DNA of 40,201 nucleotides, taken from NCBI GenBank assembly GCA_030765125.1, contig JAVCDD010000244.1, forward strand, positions 1 to 40,201. The letters are read 5' to 3'. The notes under the pieces were generated by a model that saw only the letters and a program-made list of their open reading frames with translations, did no database searches and was not told the origin of the DNA. A program made the translations under genes and the position numbers. This DNA is from Candidatus Hatepunaea meridiana. GTDB taxonomy: Bacteria > Electryoneota > AABM5-125-24 > Hatepunaeales > Hatepunaeaceae. Below are positions 8,120 through 16,643 of the stretch, in pieces (the first letter of the stretch is position 1; each line of letters begins with the position of its first letter).

Positions 8120-11100
8120 ATGAAAACAAGAATTTACCTTTCCCTGATATTCCTGACCGGCATTCTGCTTATCTCTCATGCGGAACCTCTCTTAGCCGAA
8201 AATAACCATTTGACAGGCAATGCTCAAATCATGCCATTGCCTCCGAATAGTAATTCAAAGTCAGCCCTAACTCTGCCTGCCAACCCTAAACCTTCTTATC
8301 CCAAGTTGGAATCAGCCCTCTCAAAGCTTGTACGTCTTTATAATTCACAACAGATTAAGGATACCCGGGATTACGCTCGTATCCACGACTTCTCATATAA
8401 GGATGATCGTGTATTAGTCGAGCTTACATTGTGCAGAGGTCATCTGACTGATGAAATTGACCTCGCCGAATTACGCAAACTGAACATTGAGGTTGAGAGT
8501 AAGTCAACACACTTCATCTGCGTATGGTCACCTGTCAACCGGCTCGTAGAATTAGCTGAAAAGCTGGAAATCGTATCGCTGATCCATAGACCGCTGCCGG
8601 CTATCAGCGACGTCACCAGCGAAGGCGTTGCCCTCATGGGCGCTGATGATTTTCATAATGGCGATATTACCGGTGAAGGCGTTACTATTGCAATCGTCGA
8701 CCTCGGTTTCAACAGACATAATGAAGCCGTTGAAGCGGGTGAATTGCCGGAAGAAGCTGAAATAGAGAATTTCACGGATGTAGATTTTGAAGAAGGCAGC
8801 GTTCACGGCTCAGCTTGCGCTGAAATTGTTTATGATCTCGTCCCTGATGCGGAATTTTATTTGACCAAAGTATACACTGACGCAGACCTCGAGGAAGCCA
8901 TTGATTACCTGATTGAAGAGGAAGTCGACATTATCAGTATGTCGTTGGGTTGGCCCTATGCACTTTATGACTATTTCGAGGGAACCGATCCACTTTCCGA
9001 AAAGGTCAACGAAGCCTTTGAAAGCGGGATCATGTATGTAAATTCAGCAGGCAACCACGCTGAAACCCACTACCGCGCTGAATTTGACGACCAGGATAAT
9101 GATTCAAATGACTTTCACCACTTTTCCGATGACGACTGGGTAAATCATTTCGGACCCAATCCGGATAGTTTTAGGAACCTTGAAGAAGGAACACGGATAT
9201 GGGTTTCGATGTCCTGGGACGATTTTCCTGAATCCGGTGAGGACTTTAATTTGTATCTGTTCTATTGGAATGAAGATGACGAGGAATGGGAAACCGTTGC
9301 AGAATCGGAAAATACACAGAATGGTGATGACACGCCATTTGAATACTTCTCTTATCAGGCTGAAGCGGACGGCGCTTATGGCATCGGAGTTTTCAGTAAT
9401 GGCGGTCATGACGGAATTGACTTCACCATCTTTACCTCCCACGATCTGGGATATCGAACACTTTCCAGCAGCCTTGGTATCCCCGCCGTGGCTGAACACA
9501 ACTTCGCAGTCGGCGCTATAAACCACCAGCTCTGGGGTGACGAAGACCCCCAGTTGGAGAGTTTCAGTTCCCGCGGTCCCACCAACGACGGTCGCCTCAA
9601 ACCGGAAATCAGCGGTATGGACGCCGTAACCTCTTGGGTATACAACAATGACGATTTCTACGGAACGTCCGCCGCCTGCCCTCACGTTGCAGGCGCTGCA
9701 GCGTTAATACTCTGCTCGGATCTGGATATGGTTAACGAAGACCTCTGGGAATATTTAACGACTAATGCGGAGGACATCGGTGACGAGGGACAGGACAACC
9801 TCTTCGGATATGGACTGTTGCGTCTTGAGTATGACCCGGATAGAGATCCGATGATAATAAACGTTCCCGACGACTATGAAACAATCCAGGCAGCCATTGA
9901 AGCCTCCATTGATGGGGATACTGTCCTGGTCAGCGAAGATGAATATCAGGAATACATCAACTTTAATGGCAGGGACATTATCGTTGCAAGCAATTTCCTC
10001 TTCGATAATGACGAAGATATTATCTCCGAAACTACTATTTTCGGAGATGAAGAAAATGCGGTTGTTACATTTAATCACGGTGAGACCGACGCTGAGTTAA
10101 TCGGTTTTACAATTAGTAACGGTTATCGTGGAATCCACCTCGAAGGTGGCTGCAGACCAACTATAAGCTATTGTAATATAGTCGATAACGCAAATGAAGA
10201 AGATTTCGGCGCCGGGATTTACTGCCTGGAAAATGCCAGTCCCACCATAGACCACTGTCTTATTGCAGGAAATACATCCGCCTTCGGTGCAGGTTTTACT
10301 TGCCACGAGGGAGGTTCACCTAATATTGTCAATTGCACATTCTCCCATAACGATGCTGGCAACATCGGTGACGCTGTCTTTGTTTTCTCAGGCTCCGAAC
10401 TAACAATTGTCAACTCGATCTTCTGGCATGGCGAGGATAATGAGATTGGCTTCCATCAATTCGGCGCCCGCCCGACGTTAAACATTTCCTATTCAGACGT
10501 TCAGGGTGGTCGCGATCATATAGTAAATTCAAACAGGGGAGATATCAACTGGGGCGAGGGGATGATCGAAGACGATCCACTCTTTGTAAGCCCGGACGAC
10601 GGCGACTTCCACCTGACCGAAGACAGCCCTTGCATAGACACTGGCGATCCCGATTCACCTGAAGACCCCGATGGAACGAGAGCGGATATGGGACGGTTTT
10701 ACTTTGAACAAGAGCAGGGAGATCCTCCAGTAATTATTGTGGATCCGCAGGAGATTGAAGCTGACCTACTTACAGGGGATACTGAGGAATTTATCCTTAA
10801 TGTAATCAATGAAGGTGGAAGGAGGCTTGTGTTTGAGATTGAAATAGATATAACATCCGTTCCTGAAGGTGCAGAGGATTTGAATTGGGTTCGAGCCGCT
10901 GGCGATGGAGAAGTCGAACCGGACGCTGATTTAGAGTTTATCGTTGTTCTTGATGCCACCGGCGCGCCGCAAGGAGACTATGAAGCAGAATTGCACTTCC
11001 TGTCTAATGATCCCGAAACCCCCGATCTACCGGTGTCAATTACCTTGCATGTCACCGGCGCTCCACATATAGAGATCGAATGGTCAGAAGAATACGGTTA

Positions 11101-12400
11101 TCCCGATCTGATAGATTTCGGCTTCTACGATCCGGAAGATCCGTTTGATATAACTATTGATGTAAGAAATGCTGGTTTTATTGACCTTGATATTGAAGAA
11201 ATAAGCATTGAAGGCGATCACTTTTCAGTTGAACCGGAAGATTTATTATTAGAACCCGATGAAAGCTCAGAGTTAACTCTTACTTTCGAAGCTGAGGAGG
11301 ATGGTGTCTATGAAGCTTCACTGTACATTCTTTCTAACGATCCGGATAATGAAGAAATCCTGATTCCTATACACGCTATTGTCGGTGAACCACCAATTAT
11401 TGATGTTGATCCTGAGGAATTTGAACTTGATTTGGATGGCGGAGGTGTTTGGGAATATCATATCAATGTATCTAATCTGGGTGGATGGGATCTTGTTTTC
11501 GAGGTCGAGCTTGAAATTATATCAGAACCGGAAGGTGTAGATTTGAACTGGATTCAATTTAATCCTTATGAAGGTGAAATCGAACCAGATCATAGTTCAA
11601 GAATTACCGTTATTCTCGATTTCACCGATGAGCCGGATGGTGAGTATGAAGCAGAAATACACTTTCTGTCGAATGATCCAATAACTCCTGATTTAGCTGT
11701 ATCACTACTTGTGCATGTCACAGGCGTTCCCCGAATCGAGGTCGAATGGTCCGAAGAATATGGTTACCCCGATCTGATAGATTTCGGCTTTTACGATCCG
11801 GACAATCCGTTTATTATAAATTTTGAAGTAAGAAACGAGGGCGCTCAAGACCTTGAGGTTGACCAAATAACTATTCCCGGTAACTTCTTTTCAGCCGATC
11901 CATCGCAGTTTGTCGTCGGTCCTGAAGATAGCTATGAGATAACGCTTTCTTTCAATGGTGAGGAAAATGGTGTTTATGAAGCGATAATGTCGATTATTTC
12001 TAATGACCCGCATAATGGTGAGGTCAGGATTCCATTACGCGCTCTCATAGGCAATAACCGCCCACCGGAAGTCAGGGATGAGATTGCCGATCAGCGATTA
12101 AATGAAGACTTTGAGCCGTTTTTAGTAGCTGATCTCAGCGTCGTGTTCCGTGATCCTGAAGGAGCAGAATTAGAATTCCAGGCTGAGAGCGACGAGGATA
12201 ATCTGATCGTTGAAATTGGCGACTTCAACCGCCTGTGGTTGAGCGTAGCTGAAAATTGGTCCGGATCGGCTGTGGTTACGGTTTTTGCTGAGGATGATCC
12301 GAACGATGGAAGAGATTTGGGACCTGTCAGGGATATACAAACCGGTAGGTTGGACAACTCCTGTCCGACACCCCCACCCAAAACGGGATTTAATATCTGA
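8120..12400 (+). CDS. Giant secreted S8 protease / beta-helix / ASH protein, 5' part of a split gene
   Basis: 1426 codons; AGGAAG precedes the ATG, and a signal peptide ends near residue 27. The S8 catalytic set is visible: Asp194 (AIVDLGF), His229 (GSVHGSAC), Asn312 (SAGNH), Ser517 (GTSAACPHVAG), with a PPC-like insert (about 350-440) inside the protease domain. A beta-helix follows (about 575-865, from VPDDYETIQAAIE to SPCIDTGDPDSPEDPDGT), then four ASH/HYDIN-like sandwiches (about 870-1310) arranged as a duplicated pair (EWSEEYGYPDLIDFGFYDP occurs twice), and a cadherin-like module from about 1315. The last 28 codons are foreign: a 73-bp insertion after codon 1399 (GRD) shifts the frame to a stop at 12400. 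The true continuation is the frame ending at 13649. The protease part could still be made and exported, but without the sorting signal. Confidence 0.88.
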   Translation: MKTRIYLSLIFLTGILLISHAEPLLAENNHLTGNAQIMPLPPNSNSKSALTLPANPKPSYPKLESALSKLVRLYNSQQIKDTRDYARIHDFSYKDDRVLVELTLCRGHLTDEIDLAELRKLNIEVESKSTHFICVWSPVNRLVELAEKLEIVSLIHRPLPAISDVTSEGVALMGADDFHNGDITGEGVTIAIVDLGFNRHNEAVEAGELPEEAEIENFTDVDFEEGSVHGSACAEIVYDLVPDAEFYLTKVYTDADLEEAIDYLIEEEVDIISMSLGWPYALYDYFEGTDPLSEKVNEAFESGIMYVNSAGNHAETHYRAEFDDQDNDSNDFHHFSDDDWVNHFGPNPDSFRNLEEGTRIWVSMSWDDFPESGEDFNLYLFYWNEDDEEWETVAESENTQNGDDTPFEYFSYQAEADGAYGIGVFSNGGHDGIDFTIFTSHDLGYRTLSSSLGIPAVAEHNFAVGAINHQLWGDEDPQLESFSSRGPTNDGRLKPEISGMDAVTSWVYNNDDFYGTSAACPHVAGAAALILCSDLDMVNEDLWEYLTTNAEDIGDEGQDNLFGYGLLRLEYDPDRDPMIINVPDDYETIQAAIEASIDGDTVLVSEDEYQEYINFNGRDIIVASNFLFDNDEDIISETTIFGDEENAVVTFNHGETDAELIGFTISNGYRGIHLEGGCRPTISYCNIVDNANEEDFGAGIYCLENASPTIDHCLIAGNTSAFGAGFTCHEGGSPNIVNCTFSHNDAGNIGDAVFVFSGSELTIVNSIFWHGEDNEIGFHQFGARPTLNISYSDVQGGRDHIVNSNRGDINWGEGMIEDDPLFVSPDDGDFHLTEDSPCIDTGDPDSPEDPDGTRADMGRFYFEQEQGDPPVIIVDPQEIEADLLTGDTEEFILNVINEGGRRLVFEIEIDITSVPEGAEDLNWVRAAGDGEVEPDADLEFIVVLDATGAPQGDYEAELHFLSNDPETPDLPVSITLHVTGAPHIEIEWSEEYGYPDLIDFGFYDPEDPFDITIDVRNAGFIDLDIEEISIEGDHFSVEPEDLLLEPDESSELTLTFEAEEDGVYEASLYILSNDPDNEEILIPIHAIVGEPPIIDVDPEEFELDLDGGGVWEYHINVSNLGGWDLVFEVELEIISEPEGVDLNWIQFNPYEGEIEPDHSSRITVILDFTDEPDGEYEAEIHFLSNDPITPDLAVSLLVHVTGVPRIEVEWSEEYGYPDLIDFGFYDPDNPFIINFEVRNEGAQDLEVDQITIPGNFFSADPSQFVVGPEDSYEITLSFNGEENGVYEAIMSIISNDPHNGEVRIPLRALIGNNRPPEVRDEIADQRLNEDFEPFLVADLSVVFRDPEGAELEFQAESDEDNLIVEIGDFNRLWLSVAENWSGSAVVTVFAEDDPNDGRDLGPVRDIQTGRLDNSCPTPPPKTGFNI

Positions 12401-13649
12401 AATATCATTCAACGTCGAGGTCAGACCTGTAAACGATCCACCGCGTATAGTCGATGCGCCGGATGTCGTCCAGTTCAATGAGACCGAACTCGTTCAATTC
12501 CAACTCATCGCTGAAGACATTGAAGATAATCCGAATGAGTTAAGCTTCACTCTCCTCGACGATGAAAGTGTACTCGACAGAGGCGCACAATTCACCGACA
12601 ACGGTGATGGAACTGCCTCATTCACCTGGCAAACCGGTTATGACGACGGTAACAGATATGTGCTTATAATTATGGTTATGGATAGTGGAGGAGGAATCGA
12701 CGCAATTGCATTAAGAATCAACGTCATTAACCTGAATCGTCCTCCGGGATTAAGGGAAAGAATCGGAGACATTGAATTCGACGAGGACGATGATGAACAC
12801 CAAATTACAATTCTGAACGACCACTTCACTGATCCTGATGGTGGAAACCTGCTCTATGAAGTACAGGCTGTTGAAGGCATAGTCTCACGTATAGACGACG
12901 AGAGCAATCTCTATCTCCAGCCATGGGGAAACTGGAATGGTGAAACCGATCTAATAATAACCGCTTCCGACGGTGAGATTAGTGTAAACGACACCATCCA
13001 CGTAATGGTAAATGCAATTAACGATCTGCCGACGCCTTTCAATTTGCTTTCTCCAGCAAATAGCGATACCGTTTGGTCACGTCAATTAGTAGGATTCAGA
13101 TGGGAGACTTCGATTGACGAGGTTGAAGACTCGACCATAACCTATAGCCTGCAATTGGAGCTTAGCAGAAACAATGTATTATGGTTCAGGGGTATTGAAG
13201 ATACGACATACTACGTTGAGCGTGAACAGATTACAGACGAAAATCAATACCAGGAATTCACCTGGACGGTCTGGGCTTATGACGGCATTGATTCAACCTC
13301 ATCAAACGAGCGTTTTAATCTGATTGTGCCGCCGCTCTTAGCAATCAGGGATATAGTAGATATATTACCGATTGAACTATCCCTCGGACCAATCTATCCC
13401 AATCCGTTTAACGAGGTAATAACCATCAACTTCGCCCTCCCTGTGGCAACAAAGGCAGTATTATCCATATACGATCCGTTAGGGAGGCAGGTTGTAACAC
13501 TCGAAAGCGGAGATTTGTCTGCTGGAAGATATTCCTATCAGTGGAACGGAATCAACCAAAAAGGTCAAAAAGTATCATCCGGATTATACATCTGCCGGTT
13601 AATAACAACAAACGAAGTACTAATGCAGAGGTTAGTCCTGCTTCGGTAG
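12285..13649 (+). CDS. 3' part of the split protease gene: cadherin-like modules and T9SS sorting domain
   Basis: The real continuation begins at codon 35 (GAT at 12387): DLISEISFNVEVRPVNDPP. The 34 codons before it, including the nominal ATG at 12285, read the upstream gene and the insertion out of frame and have no ribosome site. Modules in order: the end of a cadherin-like repeat (VRPVNDPP), a second repeat (AEDIEDNPNELSFTLLDD, NVINLNRPPG), a third (FTDPDGGNLLYEVQ, NAINDLPTPF), an Ig/FnIII-like domain (LLSPANSDTVWSRQ), and a sorting domain from about 370 (IYPNPFNEVITINF) ending MQRLVLLR. Unless the insertion is bypassed or the gene is polymorphic, this half is not translated as a functional exported protein. 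The intact gene would have encoded about 1818 aa. Confidence 0.75.
   Translation: MLRMIRTMEEIWDLSGIYKPVGWTTPVRHPHPKRDLISEISFNVEVRPVNDPPRIVDAPDVVQFNETELVQFQLIAEDIEDNPNELSFTLLDDESVLDRGAQFTDNGDGTASFTWQTGYDDGNRYVLIIMVMDSGGGIDAIALRINVINLNRPPGLRERIGDIEFDEDDDEHQITILNDHFTDPDGGNLLYEVQAVEGIVSRIDDESNLYLQPWGNWNGETDLIITASDGEISVNDTIHVMVNAINDLPTPFNLLSPANSDTVWSRQLVGFRWETSIDEVEDSTITYSLQLELSRNNVLWFRGIEDTTYYVEREQITDENQYQEFTWTVWAYDGIDSTSSNERFNLIVPPLLAIRDIVDILPIELSLGPIYPNPFNEVITINFALPVATKAVLSIYDPLGRQVVTLESGDLSAGRYSYQWNGINQKGQKVSSGLYICRLITTNEVLMQRLVLLR
12317..12389. repeat. 73-bp insertion splitting the protease gene
   Basis: GATTT occurs at 12314-12318 and again at 12387-12391. Removing the 73 bases between them restores the reading frame GAT GGA AGA GAT TTA ATA TCT (DGRDLIS). 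The inserted sequence contains a hairpin of GTTGGACA (about 12348) and TGTCCGAC (about 12362) and a C-rich tail. The 5-bp direct repeat may be a target-site duplication. Confidence 0.75.
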
Positions 13650-13652
13650 GTC

Positions 13653-13740
13653 GAAATATGGGGACAGTATACCTATTTTATACGTGCTTTTAGAATAACT
13701 GATAATCTATAGAAAAACAGGTATACTGTCCCCATATTTC
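13653..13740. repeat. 88-bp palindromic element, copy 2 of 4
   Basis: Begins three bases after the stop codon at 13649, with near-perfect terminal inverted repeats GAAATATGGGGACAGTATAC. Its place directly after a gene would let the transcript form a long hairpin that could act as a 3' end. Confidence 0.8.
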
Positions 13741-13743
13741 AAA

Positions 13744-13847
13744 CTTCCCATTTTGTCATTCCCGCGAAGGCGGAAATCCAGAGATTTCAAGTATTTAAAG
13801 CTCATCAAACTGGATTCCCGCCTTCGCGGGAATGACAAAATGGGAAG
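13744..13847. repeat. Long inverted repeat (38-bp arms)
   Basis: The arms 13744-13781 and 13810-13847 are reverse complements with one mismatch and contain TTTTGTCATTCCCGCGAAGG. The loop is 28 bases. A related hairpin is at about 37808-37840 (TTTTGTCATTCCAGCGAAAG), and the 18-bp array at 26821 starts from the same TTTTGTCATTCCCG text. Confidence 0.8.
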
Positions 13848-13862
13848 GAAATTCTGTAATAA

Positions 13863-13890
13863 TTGACTTTTTTAACAGAATCATTACTTT
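13863..13890 (+). promoter_or_regulatory. Possible promoter of panB
   Basis: TTGACT (13863-13868) and TACTTT (13885-13890) with a 16-base spacer. The sequence TTGACTTTTTTAAC is close to TTGACTTTCTCAAC on the minus strand at 26795-26782 and to the 31942 promoter. Confidence 0.4.
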
Positions 13891-13964
13891 GGAGTGCGCA
13901 GAAGACACAAGCAATAGGAATACCCTGTGCCCTCTGCGCTCTCTGCGGTAAAATAGAGATAAAC

Positions 13965-14777
13965 ATGACATCAAAGAAAGAGCCTATCACGGTAAATAAA
14001 ATAAAAGCAATGAAGCGGCACGGTGAAAAGATCGTCGCTTTAACTGCTTACGATGCTACCTTTGCTCGACTTGAAGACGAAGCCGGAATAGATATTATTC
14101 TGGTCGGTGATTCACTCGGTATGGTTATTCAAGGTCATAAAAACACTATCCCAGTGACTATCGAAGACATTATATATCACTCGCGCGCCTGCGCTAATGG
14201 AATTCAGCGCGCTCTCCTCGTAGCAGATATGCCGTTTATGAGCTATCAGGCATCTGCGGAACAAGCGATGATAAACGCCGGAAGATGCTTGAAAGAAGGT
14301 AATGCTGATGCAGTCAAGGTTGAGGGTGGCGAGGCTTTAGCGGAGACGGTCAGGAGAATGGTCAACATCGGCATACCTGTTATGGGACACATCGGGATGC
14401 AGCCGCAAATGGTGAACGTTTACGGTGGTTACAAAATTCAAGGCAGGAAATCTCAACAAGCAAAAGCTATCATCCGCGATGCAGAGGCGATTCAAGACGC
14501 CGGAGCATTCGCTATTGTGCTGGAAAAAATACCGCGCGATCTCGCTGCAGATATTACTAAAAGGCTGAAAATCCCAACCATCGGCATTGCTGCGGGACCC
14601 GACTGCGATGGACAGATACTTGTCAATTACGACCTGTTTGGACTTGCCGACCAGTTCAATTTTAAATTCGTAAGACGATATTTGAAACTGGCAAGTGATA
14701 TTCGTGATGCGGTAACCAAGTGGGGAGATGATATTCGAGCAGGAGATTTCCCCAAAGATGAGGAATCGTTTGAATAG
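13965..14777 (+). CDS. panB: 3-methyl-2-oxobutanoate hydroxymethyltransferase (ketopantoate hydroxymethyltransferase)
   Basis: Transfers a hydroxymethyl group from methylene-tetrahydrofolate to 2-oxoisovalerate, giving ketopantoate, in the cytoplasmic pathway to pantothenate and CoA. The 270-aa length from the ATG at 13965 is the usual family length. The frame extends 34 codons further upstream, but that part is repeat DNA (CCTGTGCCCTCTGCGCTCT, also near 14891 and 15911). Visible family features are ALTAYDA, VGDSLGMV with the metal-binding Asp49, ADMPFMSYQ with Asp88, VKVEGG with Glu120, MGHIGMQPQ, catalytic Glu187 (VLEKIP) and GIAAGPDCDGQILV. The ribosome site is weak (AGAG). It is the only clear housekeeping metabolic gene here; no panC or panD is adjacent. 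Confidence 0.96.
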   Translation: MTSKKEPITVNKIKAMKRHGEKIVALTAYDATFARLEDEAGIDIILVGDSLGMVIQGHKNTIPVTIEDIIYHSRACANGIQRALLVADMPFMSYQASAEQAMINAGRCLKEGNADAVKVEGGEALAETVRRMVNIGIPVMGHIGMQPQMVNVYGGYKIQGRKSQQAKAIIRDAEAIQDAGAFAIVLEKIPRDLAADITKRLKIPTIGIAAGPDCDGQILVNYDLFGLADQFNFKFVRRYLKLASDIRDAVTKWGDDIRAGDFPKDEESFE

Positions 14778-14780
14778 AGA

Positions 14781-14869
14781 GAAATATGGGGACAGTATAC
14801 CTATTTTTATAAGTATTCATCGAATAACCGATGGTCTATAGAAAAATAGGTATACTGTCCCCATATTTC
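14781..14869. repeat. 88-bp palindromic element, copy 3 of 4
   Basis: Starts three bases after the panB stop, with terminal inverted repeats GAAATATGGGGACAGTATAC. Followed by TCACCGCTGATGATTTTCGA and the CTCTGCGATCTC repeat, the same order as at copy 4. Confidence 0.8.
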
Positions 14870-14890
14870 TCACCGCTGATGATTTTCGAC

Positions 14891-14923
14891 TCTGTTCCCT
14901 CTGCGATCTCCGCGGTAAAAATA
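14891..14923. repeat. CTCTGCGATCTC short repeat, copy 2 of 3
   Basis: TCTGTTCCCTCTGCGATCTC and following bases match 15911-15943 and, less fully, 13925-13956. Function unknown. Confidence 0.6.
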
Positions 14924-14934
14924 ATTCCCGCTTC

Positions 14935-15753
14935 CTATCCTTCCGAAAGCGTCAACTTCCCCATTTTCCTGCCAAGGTCCTCTAATCTGCGAATCGTTAA
15001 AACCGACACCCACGTGAATACAACTGCCATCACCGATAATATACTCAATTCCACTTTCGGTGAAAGTAAACCTAATTGATAGGAATCGAGCATAGTCTGC
15101 CTTAGTGCGTCCAACCCCAGCGCTACTGGAATAATTGCGGCGGCTCCGATTGCGGTAAACATTCCCAACTGTTTCAGGGGGAAGTAAAACCCACCGAGGA
15201 AGAACATCGGTTCGTGCATTGCTTGCATACCATAATTAATTCCTCTACCGGCGATGAAAAACAACGAGCAAAGTACCATCCCCATCCCGTACAGAGCGCT
15301 GAGTGTAGCCACAAAAACCAAGAGAGAAAGCCACGGCTCATTAAACGAAAACCTGATGTCAAAAATATATCGACTGGCAAGGTAGATTATCAACGCTCTT
15401 GAGCTGGTCATTATTATTCCACCCAGCGCCATACCTAACAACAGCGCTGGACGCGGCAGAGGCGACATTAAGTAGCGTGCCAGATTCCCCATCTCCTTCT
15501 CCCAGAACAACTGCATCGCCATCATCCAGAGCATATGCGTCCAGAACGTCATAATCACACCACCGAGTACTACAAAGCCTGTATATTCCGGTGGTGCTTT
15601 CATTGCACGATAAACCAGAACATAAGCGCAAACTGCCAGAAAGGGTAGTAATGTATCGCCTACCAGCCAGGATAATTCCCGTTGTGCGCCGATAACTCGC
15701 ACATAAGCGCGCGCTATTACTACTCTGATGAAGAATCTGATTTTATGGATCAT
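14935..15753 (-). CDS. ABC-2 type transporter permease
   Basis: About 272 aa with six predicted membrane segments (for example LLPFLAVCAYVLVYRAM, VLGGVIMTFWTHMLWMMAM, AALYG/MGMVLCSLFFIAG-like stretch, AIGAAAIIPVALGLDAL, VELSILSVMAVVFTWVSVL). The FWEKEMGNLARYLMSPLPR stretch after the second helix is typical of the ABC-2 coupling region. It is the membrane partner of the ATPase at 16644-17678 on the same strand; together they would form a NatAB/DrrAB-like exporter with unknown substrate. Two in-frame ATGs (15759, 15753) are close together; 15753 has GGGA upstream. The longer frame to 15801 runs into repeat DNA. The gene is separated from its ATPase by an unrelated gene and bracketed by direct repeats. 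Confidence 0.85.
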   Translation of the reverse strand: MIHKIRFFIRVVIARAYVRVIGAQRELSWLVGDTLLPFLAVCAYVLVYRAMKAPPEYTGFVVLGGVIMTFWTHMLWMMAMQLFWEKEMGNLARYLMSPLPRPALLLGMALGGIIMTSSRALIIYLASRYIFDIRFSFNEPWLSLLVFVATLSALYGMGMVLCSLFFIAGRGINYGMQAMHEPMFFLGGFYFPLKQLGMFTAIGAAAIIPVALGLDALRQTMLDSYQLGLLSPKVELSILSVMAVVFTWVSVLTIRRLEDLGRKMGKLTLSEG

Positions 15754-15802
15754 AAGCATTCCCGAAGGAAATGAATGTGAATAGCGGTGGGTGAAACCCA
15801 CT

Positions 15803-15889
15803 GAAATATGGGGACAGTATACCTATTTTATTAGTATTGATAGAATGACTTATGATTTATAGAAAATAGGTATACTGTCCCCATATTTC
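15803..15889. repeat. 88-bp palindromic element, copy 4 of 4
   Basis: Inverted ends GAAATATGGGGACAGTATAC. It sits about 50 bases upstream of the ABC permease start and is followed by CACCGCTGAAGATTTATTAC and the CTCTGCGATCTC repeat. Confidence 0.8.
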
Positions 15890-15910
15890 ACACCGCTGAA
15901 GATTTATTAC

Positions 15911-15943
15911 TCTGTGCCCTCTGCGATCTCTGCAGTGAAGTAA
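15911..15943. repeat. CTCTGCGATCTC short repeat, copy 3 of 3
   Basis: Matches 14891-14923. With the adjacent palindromic element it forms a unit of about 140 bases found on both sides of the permease gene. Confidence 0.6.
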
Positions 15944-15950
15944 TTTAATC

Positions 15951-15978
15951 TCGTTCCCACGCTCCAGCGTGGGAACGA
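15951..15978. terminator. Strong hairpin 3' of the LA_2272-like gene
   Basis: TCGTTCCCACGCT and AGCGTGGGAACGA form a perfect 13-bp stem with a 2-base loop, five bases beyond the stop of the minus-strand gene. There is no T-run, so it may be a repeat or RNA-stabilising hairpin rather than a classical terminator. Confidence 0.45.
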
Positions 15979-15982
15979 ATAA

Positions 15983-16513
15983 TCAGAATGAAAAATTAAT
16001 TATAGGCAGAACAGGTAGGACGCCGCCTTGACGAATGACATTTGCAAAGCCTATTTGAAGCCCCTTCATACTTACGGTGTAATTTATAAAACCAAATTGC
16101 ACTCCCTCCATTCTATTGGCAACGTTTATAAACCCCCACTGGATTCCAGTAGCGTTCTTGGAGTAATTGTAGGCTCCGGACTGAAGTCCGAAAAGGGAAC
16201 CTTTGGTAATACTAATGAAGCCATGCTGGTAACCGGTGAAGTCGGAATCGCTTATATTGGCAAGAAAACTATACTGTATACCCAGAGATGGCGCTGTAAG
16301 ATGATTAACAAAACCAAAATCTATTCCGGTAAGTGCAGCATTTTTTCCGTAAATCAGATTCAGACGAACTCCTTTAATAGATTCATCTTCTGAAAAAAGC
16401 TGAATTGGATTGAATAATGCAATCTGCACGGGTTTTTCTGCAAAAGCTGTGCTCGAAAAGATGCACAGAGAGATCACAGAAAGAATTAAAAACCGTTGAA
16501 AATGCTTGGACAT
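15983..16513 (-). CDS. LA_2272-like surface repeat protein
   Basis: 176 aa. Signal peptide ending near residue 25 (STAFAEK). The mature part has repeated short modules of the form G-x-Q-x-G-F-x-N (LTGIDFGFVNHL, ATGIQWGFINVA, MEGVQFGFINYT, MKGLQIGFANVI) with period about 18-20. This resembles the LA_2272 surface-repeat family known from Leptospira and many Gram-negative genomes, thought to be outer-membrane or periplasmic; function unknown. It lies between the ATPase and permease of one ABC transporter on the same strand, so it may be co-transcribed with them. The ATG is preceded by AAGGAGAAATC. Confidence 0.72.
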   Translation of the reverse strand: MSKHFQRFLILSVISLCIFSSTAFAEKPVQIALFNPIQLFSEDESIKGVRLNLIYGKNAALTGIDFGFVNHLTAPSLGIQYSFLANISDSDFTGYQHGFISITKGSLFGLQSGAYNYSKNATGIQWGFINVANRMEGVQFGFINYTVSMKGLQIGFANVIRQGGVLPVLPIINFSF

Positions 16514-16643
16514 TAAGATTTCTCCTTAATTGATAATTGATTATTTATACTTAATGGGATAATGTAAAACGAAAGATAGCATAATGCAAGAAACACCTGA
16601 TTAAAAGCTGATAGCAACTGTCATTTTATTGATTGCGTCAAAG

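Noticed and set aside
12285..12400. Programmed frameshift joining the two protease halves
   Set aside because: No slippery sequence explains it, while a 73-bp insertion with flanking GATTT repeats fully restores the frame when removed.
13863..13964. 34-codon N-terminal extension of PanB
   Set aside because: It is made of promoter and repeat DNA; from the ATG at 13965 the protein has normal PanB length.
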